From NCBI GenBank assembly GCA_036504075.1, contig DASXVX010000009.1, positions 140,177-204,176 on the forward strand: a stretch of 64,000 bases of DNA, read 5' to 3'. The position numbers were made by a program, and so were the translations under genes. Under the pieces are notes generated by a model, which worked only from the letters and a program-made list of their open reading frames with translations, did not search any database and was not told the DNA's origin. Numbering within the stretch: position 1 is the first letter of the stretch; every line of letters starts with the position of its first letter. The DNA comes from DASXVX01 sp036504075. GTDB taxonomy: Bacteria > Bacillota > Sulfobacillia > Symbiobacteriales > Symbiobacteriaceae. Of the stretch, positions 42,655 to 51,892 are shown one piece after another.

Positions 42655-43572
42655 TTAACCCTTGAAGTAGGCCTTCACGAAGAACGTCAGGTTGGCCGGG
42701 TTCTCCGCCAGGCGGCGCATCAGGTAGGCATACCACTGGGTACCGAACGGCACGTAAACGCGCACCCGGTAGCCGGCTTGCACCAGGCCGGTCTGCAGGT
42801 CGTTGCGGATGCCGTAGAGCATCTGGTATTCAAAGTTGGCCTTGCTGATCTTGTTCTCTTTCACAAACGCGTTCAGGGCGTTGATGATCGCTTCGTCGTG
42901 GGTCGCGACGGCAACGTAGACGCCCTTCTTCATGGCCATCTTACACATTTCGACATACGCCTTGTCGGTGTCCGCCTTGAGGGGGTACCGGACGGTATCA
43001 GGCTCGGCGTACGCGCCCTTGACGACGCGGACGTTGACGTTCATGTTTACGTAGTCTTCCATGTCCTTGAGGGCCCGGGGCAGGTAGGACTGCAGCACGA
43101 TGCCGGTATTCTTAAACTTGGTGTACAGGTTATTGAAGAAGTCGATGGTAATCTGGGTGAGGCTGGAGTCTTCCATGTCGACCCGCGCCCAGTTCTTATA
43201 GCCCTGCGCCTTGGTCAGAATGCGTTCCATGTTGGCCTGGCAGAGCTTTTTGTCGATGTTCAGGCCCATCTGGGTCAGCTTCATGCTGACGTTGGAGTCG
43301 ACGCCGCTCTTGTTAATGGCATCCAGCAGCTGTAAGTATTCTTCGGCGGCGGCGTTGGCTTCGGCAGCGGAACTGACGGACTCGCCCAGCACGTCCAGAG
43401 TCGCCATGATGCCCTTGCTGTTCAGTTCCTTCACGGCGGCGATGGCCCGGTCCATGGATTCGCCGGCGACGAAGCGCTGGGCGCCGATGCGCATGCCGTG
43501 TTTGCGCATGAAGCGGTTGACCGATTTACTTTCTGCGAACCAGAGAATGACCTTGCGCATGGTAAGTGCCAT
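42655..43572 (-). CDS. putB: Proline dehydrogenase
   Basis: A 305-residue single-domain PRODH, as in Firmicutes where PutA is split. The FAD-binding barrel is visible in IMATLDVLGESVSSAAEANA, NVSMKLTQMGLNIDKKLC, VDMEDSSLTQITIDFFNNL, RVVKGAYAEP and YQMLYGIRNDLQTGLV; the C-terminal Arg pair for substrate (YLMRRLAENP) is present. It oxidises L-proline to pyrroline-5-carboxylate and passes electrons to the membrane quinone pool. The P5C dehydrogenase gene is not in the window. AGGAGG precedes the ATG. The gene is divergent from a PucR-type regulator, which probably controls it. Confidence 0.93.
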   Translation of the reverse strand: MALTMRKVILWFAESKSVNRFMRKHGMRIGAQRFVAGESMDRAIAAVKELNSKGIMATLDVLGESVSSAAEANAAAEEYLQLLDAINKSGVDSNVSMKLTQMGLNIDKKLCQANMERILTKAQGYKNWARVDMEDSSLTQITIDFFNNLYTKFKNTGIVLQSYLPRALKDMEDYVNMNVNVRVVKGAYAEPDTVRYPLKADTDKAYVEMCKMAMKKGVYVAVATHDEAIINALNAFVKENKISKANFEYQMLYGIRNDLQTGLVQAGYRVRVYVPFGTQWYAYLMRRLAENPANLTFFVKAYFKG

Positions 43573-43674
43573 TTGTCAGCGTTGCCTCCTGGGAATCGTG
43601 CGGGATGGTTACCGTGGGTTTCGTTGGTTGACGTCCGACCCCCTTCGTGCGAGACCCTGAAGTTTAGCCCGGCG

Positions 43675-43694
43675 GTTTGTGTAAATGCACAAAC
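43675..43694. promoter_or_regulatory. Operator-like inverted repeat between putB and the PucR-type gene
   Basis: GTTTGTG-N6-CACAAAC, a perfect 7-bp inverted repeat in the 143-base divergent gap, 22 bases upstream of the regulator start. It is a candidate binding site for that regulator. Confidence 0.5.
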
Positions 43695-43715
43695 GCCTCC
43701 GAAAGGAGCGAGGCC

Positions 43716-45422
43716 ATGTCTGTGTATCATCCCAGCCTGCAGGCGCTGCTGGCCGAAACCGGCCTGCTGCCCTGCCTCGCCCCCGGGTCCGCCGGCCTGA
43801 CCCGGCCGGTGGGCAGCCTCATTTTCCTGGAGACGGGCGCCGACGCGGCAAACATAGAGCCGGACCAACTGGTGCTGGTTTCGGGCCAGGCGGTCCGGGA
43901 GCTGACGCCGGCCGGCCTGGTGGCACGCCTGAACGGGGCAGGCGTGGCGGGCATTATCGCCCGGCAGGCCGGAGAACCGCTGGAGGAGGAGGCCGCCCGC
44001 TGCGGCTTGCCGCTGGTGCTGCTGCCGCCGGGCGCCAACTGGACCGGGGTGCTGGAGGCGGTCCAGCACTGCCTGGACCGCGCCCGGGTCACCCGCACTG
44101 CGCCGTCATCGGCGGCCCCCCGGGATGCGCTGCTGGACCTGGCCGAAATGCTGTCGCGGGCCACGGGCAATCCGGTGACGGTGGAAGATCCGTACTTTGG
44201 CGTGAAGGCGTACAGCAGCCAGTCGGGCGAACTGGACCCGGTCCGGGTCCAGACGATTCTCTCCAAGCGGGCGCCGGAGGCCGTGCACAAAGGCTTTGAG
44301 AAGTACGGCGTCATGAAAGTGCTGCACGGGGCCAGAGGGCCGGTGCGCATTGAGGCGATTCCGGCCATGGGGCTGAACGGCACCCGGGTGGTGGTGCCAA
44401 TCCGGGCGGGCGGTAGCCTGCTCGGGTATATCTGGGTGATCGAGTCGGACCGCAAGCTGGAGGACGGGGAGATGCAGCTACTGGCCGGGGCGGCCCGCAC
44501 GGCGGCGGCCCTGCTGACGGAGCAGCAGGCGGGGCGGAACCTGCAGTTGCGGCTGCAGGAGGAGTTCCTGCGCGATCTGCTCCTTGGGCAGATGCGCTCC
44601 GAAGAGGCGGCGGTCAACCGGTTGCAGTCGCTGGGGATCCACCTGGGGCCTTACCGGGTCGCCGCGGCGCTGGACCTGGGGCAGGCGGCGTCGGCGGACG
44701 GGCCGGCAGCCAGGGACCCGGCAGCCAGGGACCCGGCAGAAGGGGCGGCGAAAGACCTGGTATCGGCCTGCCGGGGCGAACTGGAGCGCCTGGGCATAAA
44801 CGGCCTGGTCGGCGAGCAGTCCGGCGGGGCGTGGCTGCTGCTTTCCTACCCGGGCAACGGGGGTGGCCGGGCGGCAGCGGAGGCCGTCCGGCAGGCCCGG
44901 GAAGCGGGGGAGTCCCTACTGACCGCCGCCTCCAGTGCCACCGCCATCTCCGGTGCCACCGCCCCCGCCGGGGGAGTGGGGCCTTGCGTCGGCGTGGGGA
45001 ACCCGTTCCGGCTCTTGGTGGAGGCCCGGCAGTCCATCCAGGAGGCGCAGTCCGCCGTCGCCCTGGGCCGGTCGCTCTGGGCGGGGCGGCGGGTCATTCA
45101 GTACGAGGACCTGGGCGCTTACCGGTTGCTGGCCCACCTGGACGACCCGGCAGTCGTCGAAGCCCGCAGTCATCCGGTCCTCCGGACGCTGTCCCGGTAC
45201 GATGCCGAGAACGGCACCGACTTACTCCCGAGCCTGGAGGCCTATTTCAACTGCGCCGGCAACGTCCGGCAGGCCGCCAGGGCACTGACGGTCCATCCCA
45301 ATACCATGTTGTACCGGCTCCAGCGCATGGCGGAAATCGCCGGCTTCGATCAGAATGACAGCGGCCAGCGGTTCGTGTTGGACCTGGAGTTCCGGCTCCG
45401 CCGCCTGAATCAGCAGGGGTAA
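43716..45422 (+). CDS. PucR/CdaR-family transcription regulator (PutR-like)
   Basis: The ATG at 43716 follows AAGGAG and gives 568 residues. The N-terminal PucR-type domain (residues 1-110) has LVSGQAVRELTPAGLVARLNG. A GAF-like middle (about 120-275) includes GSLLGYIWVIESDRKL. The C-terminus is a PucR helix-turn-helix: LEAYFNCAGNVRQAARALTV then HPNTMLYRLQRMAEI. A low-complexity Ala/Arg/Asp insert lies near residues 335-350 and an Ala/Thr/Gly stretch near 410-430. In Bacillus the PucR-family PutR activates proline catabolism, and the gene here is divergent from putB, so the same role is likely. Confidence 0.85.
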   Translation: MSVYHPSLQALLAETGLLPCLAPGSAGLTRPVGSLIFLETGADAANIEPDQLVLVSGQAVRELTPAGLVARLNGAGVAGIIARQAGEPLEEEAARCGLPLVLLPPGANWTGVLEAVQHCLDRARVTRTAPSSAAPRDALLDLAEMLSRATGNPVTVEDPYFGVKAYSSQSGELDPVRVQTILSKRAPEAVHKGFEKYGVMKVLHGARGPVRIEAIPAMGLNGTRVVVPIRAGGSLLGYIWVIESDRKLEDGEMQLLAGAARTAAALLTEQQAGRNLQLRLQEEFLRDLLLGQMRSEEAAVNRLQSLGIHLGPYRVAAALDLGQAASADGPAARDPAARDPAEGAAKDLVSACRGELERLGINGLVGEQSGGAWLLLSYPGNGGGRAAAEAVRQAREAGESLLTAASSATAISGATAPAGGVGPCVGVGNPFRLLVEARQSIQEAQSAVALGRSLWAGRRVIQYEDLGAYRLLAHLDDPAVVEARSHPVLRTLSRYDAENGTDLLPSLEAYFNCAGNVRQAARALTVHPNTMLYRLQRMAEIAGFDQNDSGQRFVLDLEFRLRRLNQQG

Positions 45423-45491
45423 CTTAACTTTGGTTTGCCGAAGGGCCGGGAGCGCAACGCGCCGAATTTACCTCCAAGCGAGGTGAGGCGT

Positions 45492-48400
45492 GTGGCATCC
45501 CGGCCCGAATTCGTGCATTTGCACTTGCATACCGAATACTCCCTGCTCGACGGTGCCAACCGCATCGAGCCGCTGGCGGCCCGCGCCGCCGAACTGGGCA
45601 TGCGGGCCATGGCCATGACCGACCACGGGGTGCTGTTTGGCGTCATCCCGTTTTATAAAGCCTGCAAGGCGCACGGCGTCAAGCCGATTCTGGGCTGCGA
45701 ACTCTACGTGGCGCCGGACAGCCGGCATATCAAGACCGGCGGCGAGCGGGGCTACCATTTGACCGTGCTGGCCGAGACCTACGAAGGCTACAAGAACCTG
45801 GTGAAGCTGGTCTCGTCCGGCTTCACGGAGGGCTTTTACTATAAGCCCCGGGTGGACGCCGACCTGCTGGCGCAACACAGCAAGGGCCTGATTGCGCTGT
45901 CTGGCTGCCTGGCGGCCGAAGTGCCCGCCCGGTTCCTGGAGGGGCAGGAGGATGAGGCGCGCAAGGCGATCCGTAAATATCGGGAGATTTTCGGCCCGGA
46001 GCACTATTTCCTGGAGCTACAGGACCACGGCCTGCCCGAGCAGCCCCGGCTGAACGAGTTCCTGCTGCGGCAGGGGCTGCCGGTGGTGGCGACCAACGAC
46101 GCCCATTACCTCTACCCGGAGCACGCCAAGGTGCAGGACGTACTGATTTGCATCGGCACCAACAAGACGGTGGATGACCCTAACCGGCTGCGCATGGGTT
46201 CAAACGAACTGTACGTAAAATCGGCGGCGGAGATGGCCTATCGTTTCGGCCACATCCCCGCTGCCCTCACAAACACCCTCGCGATCGCCGAACGCTGTAA
46301 CGTGGCGCTCCCGTTCGGCCAGATTCACCTGCCGAACTACACCATTCCCGCCGGCTACGACGCGGCCGGGTACCTGCGCCACCTCTGCCACGAGCGGCTG
46401 GCGGACCGGTACCACGGGAATCCCCCGGCCGGCGCCGGGGAGCGGCTGGCGCACGAACTGGGCGTCATCGAGCACATGGGCTTTCCCGGCTACTTCCTCA
46501 TCGTCTGGGACTTTGTCGATTACGCCCGGCGCAGCGGCATTCCCGTGGGGCCGGGGCGCGGCTCGGGCGCCTCGTCGCTGGTGGCCTACGTGCTGGGCAT
46601 CACCGACGTCGACCCGCTCCGCTACGGGCTGCTGTTCGAGCGGTTCCTGAATCCCGAACGGGTGGACATGCCCGACTTCGACATCGATTTCTGCTACGAG
46701 CGGCGCGGCGAAGTGATCGAATACGTTCACCGGAAGTACGGGGCCGAATGCGTGGCCCAGGTCATCACGTTTTCGACCATGGCGGCCCGCGCCGCCGTGC
46801 GGGATGTGGGCCGGGCCATGGGCCTCTCCTACGGCGAGGTGGACCGGGTGGCCAAGCTCCTGCCCTGGGGGCGGGACCTGGACCGGGCACTCGCCGATGT
46901 GCCGGCGCTCAAGGAGCTGTACCAGACCCGCGACGAAGTCCGGACTCTGCTGGACACAGCCCGGGCCGTGGAGGGCATGCCCCGCAACCCATCGGTGCAT
47001 GCCGCCGGCGTGGTGATTACCGCCGAGCCGCTGGTGGAGCACGTGCCACTCTACAAGTCCACCGATGACGCGGTCATCACCCAGTTCGACATGGACCAGT
47101 TAAAAGACATCGGCCTGTTGAAGATGGACTTCCTGGGCCTGCGAACGCTGACGGTCATCGATTACGCGGTCAAGTTCATCCGCCGGGAGCGGCCGGATTT
47201 CGACATCGAACAGATTCCGGAGGATGACCCGGCCACTTTCGCCATGCTGGCCCGCGGCGACACGCTGGGCCTCTTCCAGATTGAAGCGGGCTGGGTGGCC
47301 GACGTGCTCCGGCAAATGAAGCCGACCCGGTTCGAGGACATCATCGCCACGATTTCGCTCTGCCGGCCCGGGCCGATGGAGTACATTCCGGATTACGTGC
47401 GCGGGAAGCTGAACCCCGAGGGCGTTCAGTACCTGCATCCGGACCTGGAGCCGATTCTCGCCGAGACTTACGGCGTTATGGTCTATCAGGAGCAAATCAT
47501 TCAGATCGCCCACAACCTGGCCGGCATGAGCCTCGGTCAGGCCGACCTGCTCCGGCGGGCCGTGGCCAAGAAGAAGCGGGAGGACCTGGAGCGGTACGGC
47601 AAGCTGTTCATGGAGCGTCTTCAGGGGCGCGGCTACACCCAGGCCGTCGCGGAGTCCCTGTACGACCAGATCATTCGCTTCGCCAACTACGGCTTCAACA
47701 AATGCCACGCAACGCCGTACGCCAAGGTGGCCTACCAGACGGCCCATCTCAAGCGGCACCATCCGGTGGAATACATGGCGGCGCTGATCAACTCCGTGGT
47801 GGGCTACGAGTCCAAAGTGGCGCTGTACATGGACGAGTGCCGCCGGTTGGGCATCGCAACGCTGCCGCCGGACGTCAACTCTTCCATGGCCCGGTTTACG
47901 CCCGAGGGAAACTCCATCCGGTTCGGGCTCGGCGCCGTCAAGAACGTGGGCTGGGGCGCCGTGGACGCCGGCATCGCCGCCCGGGAGGAGCGGGGGCCGT
48001 TCACGTCACTCGGGGACTTTTGCGAACGGGTCGACATTCGCCACCTGAACCGAAAGGCGGTGGAAGCGCTCATTAAAGCGGGGGCGTTCGATCAGGTCGC
48101 CCCGCCAGGCGGGAGGCCGGCCCGCCGGGCGCAGTTGCTGGAAGTGCTGGACCGGGTGCTGGAAGAGGCGCACCGGGTGCAGCGCCACCGGCAGGCCGGC
48201 CAGATGTCGCTGTTTGACCTGGGCGTCGGCCCGGAGGCGGGGGACGGGGTGTCGGACCGGCTGCCGGACATTCCCGAGTACGCCCCGGAGCAGTTGCTGG
48301 CCATGGAGAAAGAGGTCCTGGGGTTCTATGTCTCCGGGCATCCGCTGCGGCAGCACCAGGATTTGCTGGATGCGCACGGCTGCATCCCCCTGGCAACGCT

Positions 48401-48980
48401 GCCCGAGCAGCCGGACGGCGCCCGGGTGACGCTCGGCGGCGTGCAGGCCGGGCTCAAGCAGGTTTCGACCCGTTCCGGCGGGACCATGGCGTTCCTGACC
48501 CTCGAAGACCAGACCGGGCAGGCCGAGATCGTGCTCTTCCCCCGGGTGTTCACGGCCTGCGCCCGCCTCCTCGCCAGCGACCAACCGGTGCTGGTCCGGG
48601 GCCGGCTGCAGAACCAGGAGGAAGAGGTCAAGGTGCTGGCCGACGAGGTGCTGCCCGTGGCGACCGCCGTCGCCCCGGCGGCGGCGGCCCGGGAGCCGGC
48701 CCCCACCCCGGCCCCGGGCCTGCGAGACAGTATCTCGTCGAAAAGTTCAATCGTCTATCTTAAGGCAGATGCTCTTACCGAATCGGACCCGGTCATGGTC
48801 CAAATCAAGGCCGTACTGAAACGCCACCGGGGCGAGACGCGGGTACGAATCAAACTGCTGCGTTCCGGCAAGTGGATCGAAGTCCATCCGTTCCTACAAG
48901 TGGCGCTTGGCGCCGGCGTGCTGGCGGAACTGGCGGCAGTTGTCGGAGCCGATTCGGTGGTTGTGCGGGAGTCGGAATAG
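45492..48980 (+). CDS. dnaE: DNA polymerase III alpha subunit DnaE
   Basis: The GTG at 45492 follows GAGGTGAGG and gives 1,162 residues. The PHP domain begins FVHLHLHTEYSLLDGANRIE; the catalytic palm has PVGPGRGSGASSLVAYVLGI and the three-aspartate motif PDFDIDF (about residue 398); LFQIEAGWVADVLRQ and YGFNKCHATPYAKVAYQT are fingers motifs. A tandem HhH region and an OB fold (VTLGGVQAGLKQVSTRSGGTM) follow. The C-terminus (residues about 1060-1162) has an Ala/Pro-rich linker and a small domain in place of a tau-binding end. This is the C-family replicative polymerase, probably DnaE1-like. It starts 70 bases after the PucR-type gene. Confidence 0.95.
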   Translation: MASRPEFVHLHLHTEYSLLDGANRIEPLAARAAELGMRAMAMTDHGVLFGVIPFYKACKAHGVKPILGCELYVAPDSRHIKTGGERGYHLTVLAETYEGYKNLVKLVSSGFTEGFYYKPRVDADLLAQHSKGLIALSGCLAAEVPARFLEGQEDEARKAIRKYREIFGPEHYFLELQDHGLPEQPRLNEFLLRQGLPVVATNDAHYLYPEHAKVQDVLICIGTNKTVDDPNRLRMGSNELYVKSAAEMAYRFGHIPAALTNTLAIAERCNVALPFGQIHLPNYTIPAGYDAAGYLRHLCHERLADRYHGNPPAGAGERLAHELGVIEHMGFPGYFLIVWDFVDYARRSGIPVGPGRGSGASSLVAYVLGITDVDPLRYGLLFERFLNPERVDMPDFDIDFCYERRGEVIEYVHRKYGAECVAQVITFSTMAARAAVRDVGRAMGLSYGEVDRVAKLLPWGRDLDRALADVPALKELYQTRDEVRTLLDTARAVEGMPRNPSVHAAGVVITAEPLVEHVPLYKSTDDAVITQFDMDQLKDIGLLKMDFLGLRTLTVIDYAVKFIRRERPDFDIEQIPEDDPATFAMLARGDTLGLFQIEAGWVADVLRQMKPTRFEDIIATISLCRPGPMEYIPDYVRGKLNPEGVQYLHPDLEPILAETYGVMVYQEQIIQIAHNLAGMSLGQADLLRRAVAKKKREDLERYGKLFMERLQGRGYTQAVAESLYDQIIRFANYGFNKCHATPYAKVAYQTAHLKRHHPVEYMAALINSVVGYESKVALYMDECRRLGIATLPPDVNSSMARFTPEGNSIRFGLGAVKNVGWGAVDAGIAAREERGPFTSLGDFCERVDIRHLNRKAVEALIKAGAFDQVAPPGGRPARRAQLLEVLDRVLEEAHRVQRHRQAGQMSLFDLGVGPEAGDGVSDRLPDIPEYAPEQLLAMEKEVLGFYVSGHPLRQHQDLLDAHGCIPLATLPEQPDGARVTLGGVQAGLKQVSTRSGGTMAFLTLEDQTGQAEIVLFPRVFTACARLLASDQPVLVRGRLQNQEEEVKVLADEVLPVATAVAPAAAAREPAPTPAPGLRDSISSKSSIVYLKADALTESDPVMVQIKAVLKRHRGETRVRIKLLRSGKWIEVHPFLQVALGAGVLAELAAVVGADSVVVRESE

Positions 48981-49050
48981 GGGCACCAGGCCATTTTCTG
49001 ACGTACATTGCCATGTACTCCGTCCAATCTACAGGAAAGGTGGTAAAGCC

Positions 49051-49530
49051 ATGTACAAAGTCGTCCTTAAGATGCTGAAAGATCGTGGCGTAACACTGCC
49101 GCAGATCGCTGAAGTCGTACTCCAGATTCAGATTGGCTACTACCCGGAACTCACCCTGGAAGAATGCCTGGCCGGCGTCGAAGCGGTCATCAAGAAGCGC
49201 GAGGTGCAGCACGCCATTCTCACCGGCGTCGCGCTGGATGTGCTGGCTGAGGAGAAGAAGCTGCCCGAGCCGCTCCAGACCATTGTGGCCACCGACGACT
49301 TCCTGTTCGGCGTCGATGAAATCGTGGCCCTCTCCATAACCAACGTCTACGGTTCGATCGGCCTGACCAACTTTGGCTACCTCGACAAGACCAAGCCGCT
49401 GGTAATCGGGGAATTGAACGCCCACAAGTCAGGCAGTTGCCATACGTTCCTGGATGACCTGGTGGCGGCCATCGCCGCGGCGGCGGCGAGCAAGATTGCC
49501 CACGCCCGGCGTCCGTCCGACAACGAATAG
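49051..49530 (+). CDS. YutG/PgpA-like phosphatidylglycerophosphatase A family protein
   Basis: 159 residues from the ATG at 49051 behind GAAAGGTGG. MLKDRGVTLPQIAEVVLQIQ, EECLAGVEAVIKKREVQHA, FGVDEIVALSITNVYGSIGL and CHTFLDDLVAAIAAAAAS match Bacillus YutG closely. PgpA-type proteins dephosphorylate phosphatidylglycerol phosphate; the Firmicute YutG group is shorter, has no clear membrane span and its activity is less certain. It sits between dnaE and the HPRT fusion, with a hairpin after the stop. Confidence 0.85.
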   Translation: MYKVVLKMLKDRGVTLPQIAEVVLQIQIGYYPELTLEECLAGVEAVIKKREVQHAILTGVALDVLAEEKKLPEPLQTIVATDDFLFGVDEIVALSITNVYGSIGLTNFGYLDKTKPLVIGELNAHKSGSCHTFLDDLVAAIAAAAASKIAHARRPSDNE

Positions 49531-49535
49531 CACGG

Positions 49536-49562
49536 ACGGCTGCACCCGGTGGGTGCAGCCGT
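49536..49562 (+). terminator. Hairpin after the yutG-like gene
   Basis: A perfect 12-bp stem (ACGGCTGCACCC) with a GGT loop and TTG following. It is a terminator or attenuator between the YutG-like gene and the HPRT fusion gene. Confidence 0.75.
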
Positions 49563-49593
49563 TTGTGGTCAACCCGCAGGGGAGGGGTCCGGT

Positions 49594-50502
49594 TTGTCTG
49601 AGATGGGTGAAGGCTGGGACCGGCTTACCGACATTGCCGTCGTGCTCTACGACGAGGCCACCATCCGGGAGAAGGTCGAGGAGTTGGCGGCCAATATCAC
49701 CGCCGACTACCGGGACCGGATGGCAGCCGACCCAAAGTGGAACCTGCTGGTGGTCAGCGTGCTTCGGGGATCGGTCTTTTTCCTGACTGACCTCGTCCGC
49801 GCCATCGAACTGCCGGTTACAATGGACTTCATGGCCCTCGCCGCCTACCGGTCGCCCGGGCGGGTGCAAATTCTGAAGGACCTGGAGGACGATATTCAGG
49901 ACCGGGACGTGCTGGTGGTGGAAGATATCATCGACACCGGGCTGACGCTCCGGTATCTGCTGCACCAGCTGGCCGCCCGGGGCCCCCGCAGCCTCACCGT
50001 CGCCACGTTCATCGATCGGTCCGGACTGCGGCTGGTACCCGACCTCCCCATCGGCTACCGGGGGTTCGACGTGAAGGATCTGTTCGTGGTCGGTTACGGG
50101 CTGGACTTCCGGGAGCGGTATCGGAATCTGCCGTTCATTGGGGTCCTGAAAGACGAGGCGATGGCCGAGGAGTTTGAGCGTCCCCGGTTCGCCCACCCCA
50201 GCGAAGTGGAGTTCGCTCAGTTGCTGGACTTCTACCGGATTCGGTGGGAGTACGAGCCCCGGACGTTCGTGCTGAGAGAGGACGACAACGGTCACGTGGA
50301 GGTGGGCTTCAGCCCGGACTTCTACCTGCCCGACTTCGACCTGTTTATTGAAGTGACCACCAAAAAGCCGCACCTCATGAACCGAAAGCTCCGGCAGGTG
50401 GAGGCGTTGCGCCGGCAGTATCCCGGGGTTCAGGTGGAGTTGCTGGAACGGACGAACTTTAACTATCTCGCCAAGAAGCTGAAAGGCCGGGAGCGAGATT
50501 GA
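49594..50502 (+). CDS. Hypoxanthine phosphoribosyltransferase fused to a PD-(D/E)XK nuclease-like domain
   Basis: The TTG at 49594 lies behind AGGGGAGGGG and gives 302 residues. Residues about 10-185 are an HPRT: VSVLRGSVFFLTDLVRAI, the PRPP loop VLVVEDIIDTGLTLRYLL, and GYRGFDVKDLFVVGYGLDF. The family normally ends there. Residues about 195-300 add FAHPSEVEFAQLLDFYRIRW, then FSPDFYLPDFDLFIEVTTKK and KLRQVEALRRQYPGVQVELL. The last two resemble the PD...(D/E)xK core of DUF559/Vsr-like nucleases, with D, E and K in the expected order. HPRT makes IMP or GMP from PRPP and base. What the added domain does is unknown. A terminator follows. Confidence 0.85.
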   Translation: MSEMGEGWDRLTDIAVVLYDEATIREKVEELAANITADYRDRMAADPKWNLLVVSVLRGSVFFLTDLVRAIELPVTMDFMALAAYRSPGRVQILKDLEDDIQDRDVLVVEDIIDTGLTLRYLLHQLAARGPRSLTVATFIDRSGLRLVPDLPIGYRGFDVKDLFVVGYGLDFRERYRNLPFIGVLKDEAMAEEFERPRFAHPSEVEFAQLLDFYRIRWEYEPRTFVLREDDNGHVEVGFSPDFYLPDFDLFIEVTTKKPHLMNRKLRQVEALRRQYPGVQVELLERTNFNYLAKKLKGRERD

Positions 50503-50548
50503 CGCCAACACCGCCGCCGGCCGGCCCGGCGCAGCAGCCAGTGAATAC

Positions 50549-50588
50549 AAAAAGCCTCCGGGGCGCACGGCGTCCTGGAGGCTTTTTT
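50549..50588. terminator. Bidirectional intrinsic terminator
   Basis: Stem AAAAAGCCTCC (50549-50559) with GGAGGCTTTTT (50577-50587), having A-run and T-run flanks so it can act in both directions. Confidence 0.9.
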
Positions 50589-51054
50589 GCAAACAATGCT
50601 CCCCGAGAAGCGTTGATCGAACCAGCCTTGGAGACTTTTGCTAACTTCCTGGCTTCTTTTGAAAGCCAGCCTGTTAACTTCAGCTGTCCAGCCTGGCTTG
50701 AATGTTGGTCGCAGAAATGAACCCTGACCGACATTCAACTCCGGTCCCACGTGTAGCCCTTTCTCGATTCAGATCGATATCACCGGATATCTTCCTGCAC
50801 CGAAGCTATCGTTTGGCGCCGTTGACGATTCCGTCCCGAGGAGCATTGTCAATGTACCATGCGGGCAGCGGACTGCCTAGAGAATGAATGTTCGCTATTC
50901 AAGAAATTCTAATAATAACTCGTGATGAATGTGAGGGGAATTTCTGATCGCGCACCCCGCCGTAAGATCATTGTCGGCCAGTGAGCGAAAATCCTCCGTG
51001 CATCGAACTTTCCGTCCGGCGAACCCGTAATTCCTATTACAGGAAATACTGGGG
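50589..51054. other. Non-coding gap
   Basis: About 465 bases, less GC-rich than the surroundings, with no ORF that has a ribosome site. AAGCCAG and CTGGCTT can pair near 50661-50700. Some promoter for the 51055 gene must lie here, but I cannot place it. Confidence 0.5.
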
Positions 51055-51810
51055 GTGGGCGGGATGGTGGCCGAAGAGTTGCGGGCGCCCTGGTGGAAGT
51101 GGACGCTCTTCAGCGTGGCCGTCTCCGTGGTGGAGGTCGCCTTCATGGTGGCGGGCATTTTCGTGGTGCTCTTCCAGGGAGTGGACATTCGGGACTATGT
51201 CGCCCTGTCCCGCCCGCCGTTTATCACCGACGGGGTCGTGGCAGCCGGGTTTGCGCTGTTGCTGGCGGGCCAGACCATGGTGCCGGTGCTCATGATTCCC
51301 CTGTTCCGGCCGGCGCGGGTGGCCGGGTTCGCGGGCTTTCGCCGGCCCCGTCCGGGGCTGATGCGGCGTCTGGTCGTGGGTGCGGCCCTGGCCGCGGCCG
51401 TACAGGTCCTCTGGACGTACGTGGGGCCGGTGCCCGCAGAGCAGTGGCGCATGCTGGAGCACATCATGTACGCGGTGGCGGGCGGCGGGCGCTTCTGGCC
51501 CATGGTCTGGATTTTTGCCACCGTCGTGCTCATGGGGCCGCTCGCGGAGGAGATTCTGTTCCGGGGCGTGGCGTTCGGCCTCATGCGGAGCCGCTGGGGC
51601 TTCTGGATTGCGGCCGCCGCTTCGGCCGCCGGCTTCGGTCTGGCCCACGGTTTTGCCAACGCCCTGCCCACGGCACTGCTGGGTTTCTACTTTGCGTACC
51701 AGGTGGAGCAGGACGGCAGTCTGTACGGCGCCATGGCCCTCCACGGCCTGAACAATCTCGCGGCGGTGGCCATCATGGCGTGGCCGACCCTGGCGCGGCA
51801 TCTGCACTGA
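51055..51810 (+). CDS. CPBP-family intramembrane protease-like protein
   Basis: 251 residues from a GTG (an ATG 9 bases later is equally possible). It has seven to eight hydrophobic segments. The ABI/CAAX-protease motifs are present: EEILFRGVAFGLMRSR (motif 1, EExxxR), FGLAHGFANA (motif 2, with His) and ALHGLNNLAAV (motif 4, HxxxN). Members cleave within membranes or act as bacteriocin immunity proteins. It is 82 bases upstream of an APC permease on the same strand. The substrate is unknown. Confidence 0.87.
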   Translation: MGGMVAEELRAPWWKWTLFSVAVSVVEVAFMVAGIFVVLFQGVDIRDYVALSRPPFITDGVVAAGFALLLAGQTMVPVLMIPLFRPARVAGFAGFRRPRPGLMRRLVVGAALAAAVQVLWTYVGPVPAEQWRMLEHIMYAVAGGGRFWPMVWIFATVVLMGPLAEEILFRGVAFGLMRSRWGFWIAAAASAAGFGLAHGFANALPTALLGFYFAYQVEQDGSLYGAMALHGLNNLAAVAIMAWPTLARHLH

Positions 51811-51892
51811 CGAACTTCCACGAAATGGACGCGGTGGCCGGCCTGCGCGATGGGGAGGCTAAGGTCTGCAGGTCGGTCCAGGAGGTATGGAG

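Noticed and set aside
43555..43572. Sigma-54 promoter for putB (TGGCACTTACCATGC)
   Set aside because: It overlaps the start codon and first codons of putB, so it cannot drive that gene.
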